Of a stretch of DNA of 30,093 nt, positions 8,895 to 18,279 are shown in pieces; position 1 is the first letter of the stretch; each line of letters starts with the position of its first letter. The DNA lies in assembly GCA_900893395.1 (NCBI GenBank), contig CAAHFI010215323.1, positions 1-30,093 of the forward strand, in the 5' to 3' direction. The notes beneath the pieces were generated by a model. That model ran no database searches. It worked only from the letters and a program-made list of their open reading frames with translations, and had not been told where the DNA came from. The DNA comes from Euglena gracilis (lineage: Eukaryota; Euglenozoa; Euglenophyceae; Euglenales; Euglenaceae). The translations under genes were made by a program, and so were the position numbers.

Positions 8895-9185
8895 ACCAAT
8901 TTTTGGACCCCAAAAAATTTTCCAGGCGCCTTCAGTGCCAGGTGTTTTCTGGAAGTTTTGGGAGTTTTTGATGCGAAAAAAGTCATTGAGCCAAAAAAAA
9001 TTCCAAGAGAAAAATCTCAATAAAATTGATTTTGCCAAAATTTTGTCAATTTTTGGGGCTTCGATTTTTTAAACCCCCTCCTAAAAACTACCAATTTTTA
9101 AACCTGAAATTTTTGAGTTTTTTTATGAAAAAAATGTGGTTTTTTCATCAAAAAATCATGAATATTGTGTTCGTTTTTCAAAAAA
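8895..9185. repeat. Repeat R6, copy 1
   Basis: Matches 23955-24335 and, in its right part, 25085-25325. Landmarks are GGCGCCTTCAGTGCCAGGTG, CCCCTCCTAAAAACTACCAA, GAAATTTTTGAG and CATCAAAAAATCATG. AT-rich and non-coding. Confidence 0.75.
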
Positions 9186-9191
9186 AATTCA

Positions 9192-9225
9192 AAAATTTAC
9201 CCTGGCCAACGTCCCCGTTGGCCGA
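9192..9225. other. Short perfect hairpin
   Basis: GGCCAACG TCCC CGTTGGCC forms an 8-bp perfect stem with a 4-nt loop. It sits beside the R6 copy. Function unknown. Confidence 0.4.
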
Positions 9226-10136
9226 AATTGGTGAAAGTCCTGCGGTGGGTGAGGGAGTCGACCCACCCCCCCCACCTCTCGGGCTCCCCCCACCAAACCT
9301 TCCCGTTCTGCCCTACCCCTGGGACGCAAAAAAGATTTTCACTTCGATGGCACTTCGATGAAAGTTTTGACGTACATTTTGACTGATTTTTCAAAGAAAA
9401 CGTTCGAAAATATGCGATATTTGGGCTTTTTCAAGGTTCAATTTGCAATTTGCACCAAATTTTTTTTGCACAGGGGGAGGGGGGTTGGTCCGACCCCCCC
9501 CTTGGGGGAGGGGGGAGGTCCAGACCACTGCCCCCTCGCCAGCATGGCTGAATGCACATCATTGCGAAGACTGGCGAAAGGCGTCGAAATAGAAATAAAC
9601 TGTGACAGGAGAGCTACAGAACGGAGGTTGTATGGCGGCGGCAAACAGACAGCGGTGGGCTGTACCCATCCTCCCCCACATACCCAGGACAGCCGGATGG
9701 AGGTGGCCGTGGTGTGGTGTGGGCTGGGTGTTTGCGGTCTCGCCGAAACACAGCCAAATTTAGATCTGTATTTTACACAAAAAGTCGAAATAACCCCCCC
9801 CAAATAACACGGATGCGGATGGTACCCCCCCGAGTTATTAACAAATTTCGGAAGATCAACCCAAAAGAGGAAACCATCATCCAGCCCCTTATTCATTTTG
9901 GTAGGTTTACTGTTATGTCCCAGGGTGAAACCCGGGGGAAACAAAGTATTGGCATCATTTTGCAGTAAAAAAAATACAATTTTCTGAGTATTTTTCAGTC
10001 GCTCTGGGGATCTGGCAATGCAATGAGCACCAAGATACGAATCCTGAATATTGTGCTTTTTGAAGACCCGTGTGATCCAGAACAGTGGGCAAAACATTTT
10101 TTAGACTCTTTGGAAGATGTGATTTTGAAGTGTATA

Positions 10137-10409
10137 CCCCCCAGGAAACTGTCATGCCCGAGAACCTGTCAGGGTCCCGCCCGGGAAACTGTCGGGTCCC
10201 CGTCCTTCCAACCTGTCGGTATAGGAAGTTGTCAGGGTCCTCGCTACCACCAACCTGTCAGGGTCATTTTCATTGACTTTCCCTTGAATGCCCTACCGGA
10301 AACTGTCAGGGTCCCGCCGGAAACTGTCCGACCAACCTGTCATGATAGGAAGTTGTCAGGATTCCCGGTGCTGGCCAACCTGTCAGGTGACCGTTTCCCG
10401 AGGGGGGGG
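10137..10409. mobile_element. TA-flanked foldback element with GTCAG arms (273 bp)
   Basis: The left end TACCCCCCAGGAAACTGTCA is inverted at the right end (TGACCGTTTCCCGAGGGGGG then TA). TA flanks both sides, suggesting a TA target-site duplication. The interior is made of repeated AACCTGTCAGGGTCC and GGAAACTGTCAGGGTCC units. A copy with the same ends is at 19100-19255, and single ends lie at 3086-3127 and 19457-19482. No transposase. The family is not one I can name. Confidence 0.7.
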
Positions 10410-10650
10410 TAGGTAGGGATGAACTAGAAAATGTTGATTGCAATTCAAATTTGAAAAAGGTCACATAATTTTTTTCTACAACTGCAGAATTTTTCAGTGG
10501 AAGTTCCAGAAAGCACCGTTCCACAGGGGTAAACTACCGGAAAAAAAATATCCATATTTTCCACAGGTTCTGCTCCCCTTCAGCTTCAAAAAATATAGCC
10601 AATAATGCCAGAGGCTGCAATTGTGTTTCCTCCCCCCACCAGTCTGAATT
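10405..10650. repeat. Repeat R4, copy 2
   Basis: Nearly identical to 3120-3362, starting right at the foldback end. Bases 10650-10920 that follow are C/G-rich without a supported gene. Confidence 0.85.
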
Positions 10651-10982
10651 TTAAGGCGGACCTCGCCCCAGAGCGGGGGGGGGGATGCCTGCCTGGGTCG
10701 GCGCTCCAACGCATTCAGATGTGACCCTCCGGGGGTGGGGTAGGCCTCACGGCCAACAGTGCTTGGGCACTCGGCCAAGGCACTTCCGCGCCGGAAGCCC
10801 AGAAAAGGCCGTGGCACTTTTTTTGGTTCACGACGACGTGGGGGGCTAGTGCCTGCCTGCCCAGGCACTCCGGGGCCCCCCGAGACCCCCCTGCCCAAAG
10901 GTCAATTCCACTTTCCGCCTGCCCCCGCCCCACAGACCCATTTGCCCAGTGGGCAGGCGGGAAGCACAGGCCTGGGAACAGC

Positions 10983-11082
10983 AGCCGTGGACCAGCCCAA
11001 CAACGGTGGCCGTACGCCGCTGTATGTGGCGTGCTTCCAGGGCCGGCTGGAGGTGGCCACGCTGCTGTGGGAGTCGAAGGCC
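10983..11082 (+). CDS. Single-repeat ankyrin exon (100 nt)
   Basis: Encodes AVDQPNNGGRTPLYVACFQG then RLEVATLLWESKA, one ANK repeat. The left border follows GGCCTG plus GGAACAGC. A conventional-looking acceptor also exists just upstream (CCCCGCCCCACAG, ending 10935), but using it would add about 15 residues foreign to the repeat. The next ANK segment (DPNHSNKWGVTPL) resumes at 11999 with exact spacing if 11083-11998 is removed. Confidence 0.82.
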
Positions 11083-11998
11083 GCGGCATCCTCCGTGTGC
11101 CCTCCCCTGTGGTGGGTTCCTTCCCCCTGGAAGCCATCCTTTTTTGGCTCACCGTTTTCGCTGTTCTCGGGACAAGTCTTGCCTGTCACTTGCACGTGCT
11201 TTGAAACAAAGGTCGGTGGCCGCATCTGCTTTGCTGCCTCCCTCAACTTTTGAAATTTAAAACCAGTGCAATGTTTTGTACAACAACACTACGCAATGAA
11301 ATTAAAATGGGAAAACAAACACATCGCAGTATAATGCAATATAAGTCAGTGCAATAGTGCAGTTACACAAAATACATCTGTTACCCCCCTATGTCCAATG
11401 ACCCCCCCCCGGTCAGAGGACACCTTTTCGGAGGTTTGACCAAATTTTTGGTCCCGGCGTGAAGCGGCGGGACGAAAAATTTTGCCCAAAAATTGGCCAA
11501 AAATTTTCCCAAAAATGCCATTTTTGACACTTTTTGGACAAAGATTGTCAAAATTGCCCAAAATTTTCCCCGCGAAGCGCCGGAAGGGAAAGTTTCGGCA
11601 TTTTTTGGTGGGTAGGGACCCGGTACCCACCAACTTTCTTTTGACCCCATGTCCAACGACCCCCCCCCCGGTCAGAGGACAGAGGTTACCGGTCATTGGA
11701 CATAGGGGGGGTAAAATGATTTGATAAAATATGCAAAAGCAAGGAACACCTTTAAACCCAAACAATCTTGTTCCCACTTGCTAAACATGAATGAATGATT
11801 CAAATGGTTAACATCATACCCTTGCAACAGAAAAAAAAAACACCCAGTAACCAGGGTGTATCTGTTGGTGTCTTCTGTGTCGTCGGAAATCCGTGTCATC
11901 GGGCCACACTATTTGTGCAGAGTTGGCGTTTACTCCTGTTTTATGGCAGGTGCTTTGCTGAGTCCTGTGGTCTGCCAGACAAACGGAGGATGTGCCTT
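11083..11998 (+). other. ANK intron with a different inverted end (GGCATCCTCCG)
   Basis: The left end GCGGCATCCTCCGTGTGCC and the right end GACAAACGGAGGATGTGCCTT are inverted repeats (ATCCTCCGTKTGYC shared, with a 2-nt indel). Unlike the other introns, no CAG/CTG ends or border direct repeat are visible. Removal joins ESKA to DPNHSNKWG in perfect ANK register. It hosts the TA-flanked element 11381-11714. Confidence 0.5.
11381..11714. mobile_element. TA-flanked TIR element (334 bp)
   Basis: Starts TTACCCCCCTATGTCCAATG and ends CATTGGACATAGGGGGGGTAA, a long near-perfect TIR. The inner motif GACCCCCCCCCGGTCAGAGGAC is present near both ends in direct orientation. A TA at each border fits a TA target site. 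No transposase, so it is a MITE-type element. An older copy spans about 13145-13880. Confidence 0.75.
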
Positions 11999-12067
11999 GA
12001 CCCGAACCACTCCAACAAATGGGGTGTGACGCCGTTGTGCGCTGCAGCTCGAGAGGGCTTCCATTTG
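11999..12067 (+). CDS. Ankyrin-repeat exon (partial repeat)
   Basis: Encodes DPNHSNKWGVTPLCAAAREG then FHL, the first two thirds of an ANK repeat. The remainder, VVRWLLTVGA, starts at 14111, and the two make a 14-residue second half as in the consensus. The exact right border is uncertain. A GTAAGG at 12079 could be a conventional donor, adding about five residues, while CTTTGGGCGGGG at 12068 is the left end of an inverted repeat with 14097-14106. Confidence 0.7.
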
Positions 12068-12404
12068 CTTTGGGCGGGGTAAGGTGTGGCCGTTGCTTCG
12101 TCAAACAATTAGATGCCTGTGCCGTTTAGTTGATTGCGAGTAGTACAAAATGCGGGCTTATTTTTTTTGTTACTATGTCTGTGTTTTTTCTGTTGTTATT
12201 TCTGTTTCTAAGGCGCGCGAGTCGCCGAAATCCTTTTCCTATTTCTTGCGCGTTTGGAATGTGTTGTATTTCCACTGAGCCGACCCCATTTGTTTGGGGT
12301 TGAAATTTTTAGGAGGTGTGAATTGAAAAAAAATTGGGTCGTTTTAGGTCTATTTGGGGCACTTTGGCAAATGCCGATTTAAAGATTTATGGCTGTTTTA
12401 AGAG

Positions 12405-12800
12405 GGTCACTGAGCTCTTATCTCTTTTATGGGGAAGAGCGAAGCTTGCCCCTGGGGAAAAGGGGGGTCAGACCCCCCCCCCCCCGGGGTTCGGTCCACC
12501 TCGGGACCCGGCGGATTATGAATGATCCCGGCCCAGTTATCGGAATTTTTCTCAGTTTCAAGCATCGGATTATCCCCATTGATCCCGGGCCGGTTCCCAG
12601 AATTTTTTTTCAGTCTCGAGCGACGGATTTCTAGTTTTCGACTCACCTCCATTTGACCTCCAACTCCTCGCCAGGCCCGAGTTATTCATGCACGAAGGGT
12701 CCAAACTGGGTAGGATTGGACCCCCGCCCTCTTCCGACTCTACCATTTCACCGGGTCCAAAACCAATCAAAAAATCAATTTTTCGAAAATATCTCTACAA
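12405..12800. repeat. Repeat R5, copy 1
   Basis: Matches 28335-28690 at moderate identity: GAGCTCTTATC, AGAGCGAAGCTT, CCCCTGGGGAAA, CGGATTTCTAGTTT, CCAAACTGGG and TCAATTTTTCGAAAATATCTC occur in the same order. No coding capacity is conserved between the copies. Confidence 0.75.
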
Positions 12801-13144
12801 TGAAATCAAAATCGAAAGTACAAGGAGCGAATATGAAGCAAAAATGGCAAATGGGGTGATAGAAGGTCTCCAGTGGCATATTTTCGTCTGACCAACACTT
12901 CCGGAAATAATGCAGTTTTTCTCGAGGAGTTTTTGAATTTTGGGGGGAGTTGATTGAATTCTTTTCAAATTGGACCCTTCCGGGCGTGATAGCTTGGCTT
13001 AAAATTTGGTCCTGGCAGGTCAAACGGAGGTAATTTGGAAACTAGAAATCCAGTTGCTCACCACTGAAAAACTTCCAGCAACCAGGCCGGGTTATGGTGA
13101 TAATCCGTGGTTTTTTATGGTATATTCAGGTGCAGGGGTAAGGG

Positions 13145-13880
13145 GTACTATCCCCCCTGCCCCCTGGTAACCTGGTCAGTGGTAATATTCGCTCTTGGCC
13201 ACAAGGATAAGAGGCAGCAACCCTCTATCGGTTATGGAAACACCTTTTCAGCGGTTTGGCCATACTTTTGTGTCGATAATTTTTGAGCCCAAAGTCGTGC
13301 GAAATGCCATTTTGGGACAAAGATATTTGTCGAAATTGCCCAAAAAATTTAGCTGGAAGTAATAAAATTCACCTGTTTTCAGGAGGCGGTTCCGGGAGCC
13401 TCTGACCAGGGTTTGATATGAGGAGGGTGTTTGGGCTTTAGCTTCCTTCACCACCCCCCATAGACTAGAAGGGGGAGTCCGGGACCACCCTCCCCACCTT
13501 CCTGGGCGGGTCCGGACAAACCCGGGGGGGGGGGCATCCGGAACCCCTCACAAAATGCCAAAAATTTCCTTCCGGCGCTTTGTCGGAAGAATTTTTTTTG
13601 GAATTTTTGATAAATTTGCACAAAAAGCGCCCAAATTGCAAGTTGACTGTTTTGGGGGTGGAGGGCAAAAATTTGGCCCTGCGCGCCGGGCCAAAAATCG
13701 GTCATCCGAACCGCGTCACTGTTTAGGCGGCCCGGTCGGGTGATGGATTTTTTGCCAGAGGGCACCCCCACCTGCCCTTAACGAAACGCCTCTGAGCTCA
13801 TCATGTGCCCCTTCTGTAACGACCACAACCCCCTCTGGTAGGAGGACGAAGGTCACCGGGTGTTAGACATAGGGGTTTAC
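13145..13880. mobile_element. Old copy of the 11381 TIR family, interrupted
   Basis: The right part (13800-13875, AGGAGGACGAAGGTCACCGG and GTTAGACATAGGGGTTTACC) and the left part (AACACCTTTTCAGCGGTTTG, 13230-13250) align with 11381-11714 in order. The copy is split by the insertion 13406-13787. The left end is too diverged to place exactly. Confidence 0.5.
13406..13787. mobile_element. hAT-like element nested in an older one (382 bp)
   Basis: A perfect 8-bp direct repeat GCCTCTGA (13398-13405 and 13788-13795) flanks the block. The left end CCAGGGTTTGATATGAGG has a diverged inverted match at the right end (CCTGCCCTTAACGAAAC). The internal CGCGTCACTGTTTAGGCGG recurs in the element at 24653-25004, with CAGGGTTTGATAT termini there too, so both belong to one family. 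Confidence 0.65.
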
Positions 13881-14110
13881 CTTCCTCTCCCTATCTTTGG
13901 CGTGGCTTGTCCAAGACACACCTGCCCGTGTGAACCGCATTTCCCCCGTACCTTAGGGTTCTGGTGTTGCATAATCACAATGGGTCAAAATGAACCGTGG
14001 GTTGTATTTCATCTTTACACGCCAATCATTTTCTCCGGCTTACATTGGCAATCGGGAAATTGTACCATTCGACAACCTGGCTCGGCCACAGGTTGCCCTG
14101 CCCAAGCCCA

Positions 14111-14230
14111 GTGGTGAGGTGGCTGCTGACGGTGGGGGCCGACCACCGGGTGGCGGACAACGAGGGCAACACCCCACTGTGGGCCGCGGTGCAGTACCAG
14201 CACCCCGACTGTGTGGAGGCGCTTCTGGAG
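14111..14230 (+). CDS. Ankyrin-repeat exon
   Basis: Encodes VVRWLLTVGADHRVADNEGN followed by TPLWAAVQYQHPDCVEALLE: the second helix of one ANK repeat and nearly all of the next. CCCAG at 14107-14111 could serve as an acceptor. The right end is not fixed: GT occurs at 14231 and 14251, and no CAGG terminus with a partner is seen. The next clear ANK sequence is at 18010. Confidence 0.8.
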
Positions 14231-14379
14231 GTTCGCTCCCGTGTGTGGGTTGGCAGGTGGGTGTGGGTCTGTGGGTCTGTGCGTGGGGGTTGTGTGGGTT
14301 GCCCTGAACCAGGGTGTGACGCAGAGCTGAGCCCTTTGGGAGACCACCCCAGCCCGGCCTGCCCCACCTCCCCGAGCGA

Positions 14380-14960
14380 TGGCGCGCCAAAAAGCGCTCA
14401 TTTTCAGCTCAAAACTCTTTTTTCGGGACTGGGATGCCAAAAAAATATTGTTTTCGGGCAAAAAAGAATTTCGATTTTTTCGACTTTTTTGACCCGAAAA
14501 TGGACAGTGGGAAAGTGTACAAACGGCCGTTTGGACCGAAAAACGACCGTATCTCGGGCGAGGCGGGAGTTGCGTGGAAATCTAACCACCAATAGATAGG
14601 GCGTCCCAAGGGCTTCATTTAAGTCTCTGGACATTTTTTTAACTCCCACCATTTTGGAGATAGTTTGCAAAAAACTGGGTGTTTGGCCTGTTTTGGGCTC
14701 CAAATGGCAGAGTCCCCCCCTGGCACACAAAACGGCCATATCTCGGCCCTTGGCGGGGAGTTGGCCCAAACCGCAAACACCGGTGGATAGGCGTCCCCAA
14801 TGAGTACTCGATACTTTTTCTCACCTCCCCAGCGTTTTTCGAGATATTTTGAATTTTTTGATTTTTCGACCCCAAAAAATGACCCGTTTTGCTCGTCCAA
14901 CAAAATTTCTTTGGAAAAAAATTTTAGACAACTTTTTTGCTTGGACCATATCACCGGACT
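14380..14960. repeat. Repeat R7, about 190-bp degenerate tandem units
   Basis: The motif ATCTCGGGCNAGGCGGGGAGTTGC with a following GATAGGGCGTCCC..AAGGGC block occurs at about 14550 and 14740, and partly at 14955. A further copy lies at 20388-20530 inside another element. Units are AT-rich with GAAAAATTTTTC-like pieces. Not coding. Confidence 0.6.
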
Positions 14961-15059
14961 GGCAGGGAGTTGCAGGTAAGCTAAGGGCTCTGGAGAACTA
15001 GGATCCTCTCCTTACTTATAGACTATTAACTTTTCGGCCCCAGAAATCCAAACACATCG

Positions 15060-15200
15060 ATAATCCTCGGGGCCCGCACCTACTAAGGAGGGGGGGCAGG
15101 GCGGGGGCAGGGGGCGGGGGGGGCGGGGGGGGGGTCGGACCCCCCGTCGCCGGGGTGGTGAGCTTCGCTCTTACTCTAGAGCTCACCGACACCCCAAAAT
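15060..15200. repeat. Palindromic G/C tract with hairpin
   Basis: A long G-rich run (15085-15135) is followed by GGTCGGACCCCCCG. GGTGAGCT and AGCTCACC (15160-15190) form an 8-bp stem around TCGCTCTTACTCTAG. Bases 15200-15770 hold AT-rich DNA (TATATAAATAAATATA, 15480-15545) with no gene. Confidence 0.45.
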
Positions 15201-15774
15201 ATAGCACCCCAGGAATTCAACTGGGGGTGTCCTCTTTGTGTCAAGTTTCAGATTGCTAAAGCGTCAAAAAAAAGGGGTCGAAATTCCACTTTTTCAATAT
15301 GCAAAATGGACAAATCATAACAAATGGGCAAAAATAGCAAAACATAAATTAATTCAAAAAGTCACCCATCCTACGTGGCTTGCATTGGTTGTGATTGATA
15401 TTTTTTAATCTTGTTGCTTCCAAGTGCCCCGGAATGTATAAAAATTTTATGTAATTAATATACCTCTAAATACAAATATAATATATAAATAAATATATAA
15501 TAAATATGTTGTATGTATGTATGAATACATATATTTGTGTGTGCATTTCACATGACAATGCTTCTCCTTGTCTGTCTCGGGGTTTTTTCACAAAGCTTCC
15601 ACAAGTTTTTTTTTTGCACAAAGCAGCCACCACACCCGGCTGTAACCGAAATTTTTCTGATGTGCTTGGGCAATTCAAAGGAGGTTGCATGCAACGTGTC
15701 TGTTTTGTATACATAATATATGCAGGTTGCATAGTTGTGTTTTTTTTTGACAAAGTTTCAGTTTTTTCCATCAT

Positions 15775-16050
15775 GAAATTTTGTTGTGTGTCTGTGGGCC
15801 TCGCCTCCATCGCAGATTGAGGCAGATGTCAACGGTCGCCATGCACAGACGGGCCAATCTGCCCTCGTCCAGGGGGGTGGCCCACATTGACAGCGTTGGC
15901 TCATCGGCGCAGACATGTGTTGCACTTTGAGCCATCTGCTTCCCAAATAATTGGGCTATTTCAAATACAAATACCTTTTGCTTTTTTTCAAGTGAGTCAG
16001 ACTGGGTTATTCGGTCCACAAGTTTAGCATGTGCATCATTTATGGCCCCC
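15775..16050 (-). CDS. Possible minus-strand exon, unknown protein
   Basis: On the minus strand about 85 codons are open, including GAINDAHAKLVDRITQSDSL, KVFVFEIAQLFGKQMAQSAT and TPLDEGRLARLCMATVDICL. Composition looks like a soluble helical protein, and base usage is less GC-rich than the ANK exons. A pyrimidine-poor TTTTAATCAG precedes it and could be an acceptor. I do not recognise the family. It is the only convincing minus-strand coding candidate. Bases 16060-16590 beyond it show nothing. Confidence 0.4.
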
Positions 16051-16675
16051 ATAAGGCTGATTAAAAGTTGTATGTAAACAAGCCGAAAATGAACAAATGA
16101 TAGGAAATAGCACAAAATATGTGTCAGAATACGCGGAAATGGGCAATGTACAGTGTGGACCGCTGATGTTTTACGGCCATTTCTTCCACTGGTCAGCATT
16201 TTCTTGGTCATTCAGACCACTTTTTGTTAACAAGTGGCCCCAGATATTTAATAATGGTCCAAACTGAGCACCAAAAATCGTCAAACTGCTCTGAAATGGA
16301 CCAAAGTGACATGATTGAAAATGTTTTATGATTGCTGAGAATGGGCCGACGTGGCCCCAATTTGTCCAAAAAACGCCCAAATTTTGTCCAGAATAATTTG
16401 AAATGAGTTGAAACCTGGGAAATGAATGAACAACGATGGCTTAGTATCGCACAAGTTGCATAATTTCTGTTTGTTTTAAAACACCCCCCTCCCTAAACAC
16501 AAGCTTTACCCCCGACAACGCAAAGTGTTGGAGACGGTGAAATTTTTCCCTGAAAAGTGAACAAAAACCCTAATTTCACACAGGAAAAAGATGAAATTTG
16601 AAGATTTTGGGATCTTTGAGTTCCAAAGCACATCGAACTTGTCAATTTACACTGATTTACAGAAAAAAAATTTAG

Positions 16676-17172
16676 TAGGGTTTTTCTTAAGTCGGAGGGC
16701 ACCCCATCCCCCCCGGGGGGGGGTCCAGCCAGCCAGCAGCTCAAACCCAGCCAGCAGCCCAAATTCGGGCTGGGAGCCCTCCCCCCCCCCCGCGGGGTCG
16801 AGTGAAATAAAGTTGGGTCCAGCCCAGACGGAGGCCGGCCAGCTGGCCGAAGGCCGGGCCAGGCGGCCGCAGGCTGGCCAGCCAACTGGGCTGCCCAGGT
16901 CACCCATCCTGCATTCTTCCCTCTCATCACAGCTTCCTCCATCACAGCCCCCCAACCTTGATCTAGCTCCATCCATCAAAATGTCCAGAAGGCAATTTTT
17001 TTCAGAAAATTTTGTTTTACGCCGACCCATCCCAGCCCCCTCCAGCCCCGGACCCCCCTTCCCCCCCTATCCCCCAGGGGTGGGGGTCCAGCCAGCAGCT
17101 AATTTCCAGCCAGCAGCCTTTTTGCCAGCCAGACGCTGGACCCGACCCCGGGGGTGCTTAAGAAAATCCCTG
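16676..17172. mobile_element. TIR element with AGGGWTTTTCTTAAG ends (497 bp)
   Basis: The left end TAGGGTTTTTCTTAAGTC is inverted at the right end (GTGCTTAAGAAAATCCCTG). Flanking 8-mers AAATTTAG and AAAAATGA are only weakly alike. The interior has CCAGCCAGCAGC-rich DNA and a block (16890-17000, CTTCCTCCATCACAGCCCCC) repeated at 26190-26300. Confidence 0.55.
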
Positions 17173-17224
17173 AAAAATGATGCTTATTTTTCTAGCTAGG
17201 TCGGTCAAGAAAAGAAGAGTCAAA

Positions 17225-17945
17225 AATAAGACCCCCCCGGAAGGTTTCCAGCAACAGACCAAAAAATAAGGCCTGGGGCTTATTTTTGGGGCGGGGGTAG
17301 TGCACATGGAAGCATATTTCCGGTGGAGTTGGTGAGCAAGATGTTGTGAGGAAATTGCATTAATACAAATTCCTCAAACCGATCATACCCACCTGTTTTA
17401 TCACCCCCTCTTTTTTCAACCTTCTTCCTAACGTAACCCAAAAAAGTCCACTTTATAAGCCGAAAATATCTTTGGCAGCCATTTTTTTACACCACCAAAA
17501 GGCAAAGCTTCGGGAGGAATTCAGTAAGTTGTGAATATGAATACAAATCCATGGGGAAGGGAGGTCGGGGCCAGACATGGCTGCTGGCTGGCTGGACCCC
17601 CCCCTTCCCACCGGTAGTGCCCTTTGTAAGCGACGCCCTGGGTGGGAAGCCCGGAGCGGGCTGGCTGGAGTCGGAACCCCTTCAGGATGAGTGTTTGGAA
17701 AGCACTTGGAAATAAATGGACGCTTTTGCTTTTGGTTCGAAGCGTGAAAGGAAAATTTTTACTGTTTTGGGGAACCTGAAAGATGGTGGAAAGTTGTGAA
17801 AGATAATCTTTTTTTTCTGGACCCGCGTCGGGAAAAAGACAAAATATATGCAAAGTATAGAAAATAAGACCCCCCAGAAACAAAATCCCCCCCGGGAGGT
17901 TTCCAGCAACGTTTCCCAAAACTAAGACCCGGGTCCCATTTTTGG
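17225..17945. repeat. Pair of AAATAAGACCCCCC repeats
   Basis: AAAATAAGACCCCCCCGG and GGTTTCCAGCAAC recur at 17225-17260 and 17865-17915, each with an inverted G-rich partner such as CTTATTTTTGGGGCGGGGG (17279). These look like small TIR elements of the ATAAGACCCC type. Between them (17300-17860) no gene is supported. Confidence 0.45.
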
Positions 17946-18009
17946 TGGGGGTTTAACTTGTACCCGTGAAATGGCATTATACCGAATGAGCAGGAATGGG
18001 GAAGTTTGT

Positions 18010-18279
18010 CTCCCTTCCCATTGGCTTCGGTGCCTCCTCTGCTGCCATGCGTGCCGCGGCCACGGGGGACCACCGCAGCATCGACCTGCTGCTGTCCCAC
18101 GGCGCCACGCCGGACGGCCGGGACCACGCCGGCTTCACCGTGTACTACCACGCGACCACACCGTGGCGGAGCGCTTCGCCCCGCCCCGCCTGGAGGACCT
18201 GCTGGAGTTGTGTGGGGCCCCCACCGCTGCCGACACCACGGCGCTGGCGGAGCTGCTGCGGGACCATAGAATCATTTAA
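18010..18279 (+). CDS. C-terminal ankyrin exon with stop
   Basis: The first part encodes AAMRAAATGDHRSIDLLLSH, then GATPDGRDHAGFTVYYHA, a clear ANK repeat. After about 18155 the coding continues one frame over as HTVAERFAPPRLEDLLELCG, then APTAADTTALAELLRDHRII and a TAA stop at 18277-18279. One single-base frame break therefore lies near 18150-18165. GC content drops sharply after the stop. This is taken as the 3' end of the ANK gene. The left splice border is not resolved. The tail after the ANK repeat is unrecognised. Confidence 0.72.
   Translation, partial: LPSHWLRCLLCCHACRGHGGPPQHRPAAVPRRHAGRPGPRRLHRVLPRDHTVAERFAPPRLEDLLELCGAPTAADTTALAELLRDHRII

Larger units (their letters stand above)
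8637..10974 (+). other. ANK intron with CAGGCC/GGCCTG ends (2.34 kb)
   Basis: Starts CAGGCCGTTGCT and ends AGCACAGGCCTG (inverted, about 10 of 12). Removing the block plus GGAACAGC (10975-10982) joins AAQA to AVDQPNNGGRTPL exactly in ANK register. It contains repeat R6 copy 1, palindromic G/C tracts (9478-9535), a foldback element and R4 copy 2. Bases 9541-9785 have an open frame beginning MAECTSLRRLAKGVE but nothing recognisable. Confidence 0.62.
12068..14110 (+). other. ANK intron with CTTTGGGCGGGG-type inverted ends
   Basis: The left end CTTTGGGCGGGGTAAGG and the right end GGTTGCCCTGCCCAAG are inverted repeats (about 12 of 16). The border 8-mers TCCATTTG and CCCAGTGG match at 5 of 8. The junction is uncertain by a few bases, and GT-AG splicing from 12079 is also possible. 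It contains repeat R5 copy 1 and two nested TIR elements. Bases 12100-12400 and 12800-13140 show no gene. Confidence 0.45.

Noticed and set aside
9541-9785. Open frame MAECTSLRRLAKGVE as a gene
   Set aside because: Short, lies inside a predicted intron, lacks the GC signature of the other exons and has no recognisable domain.
16676-17172. Clear 8-bp target duplication for the AGGGWTTTTCTTAAG element
   Set aside because: The flanking 8-mers AAATTTAG and AAAAATGA agree only weakly and both are A-rich, so the match is not informative.
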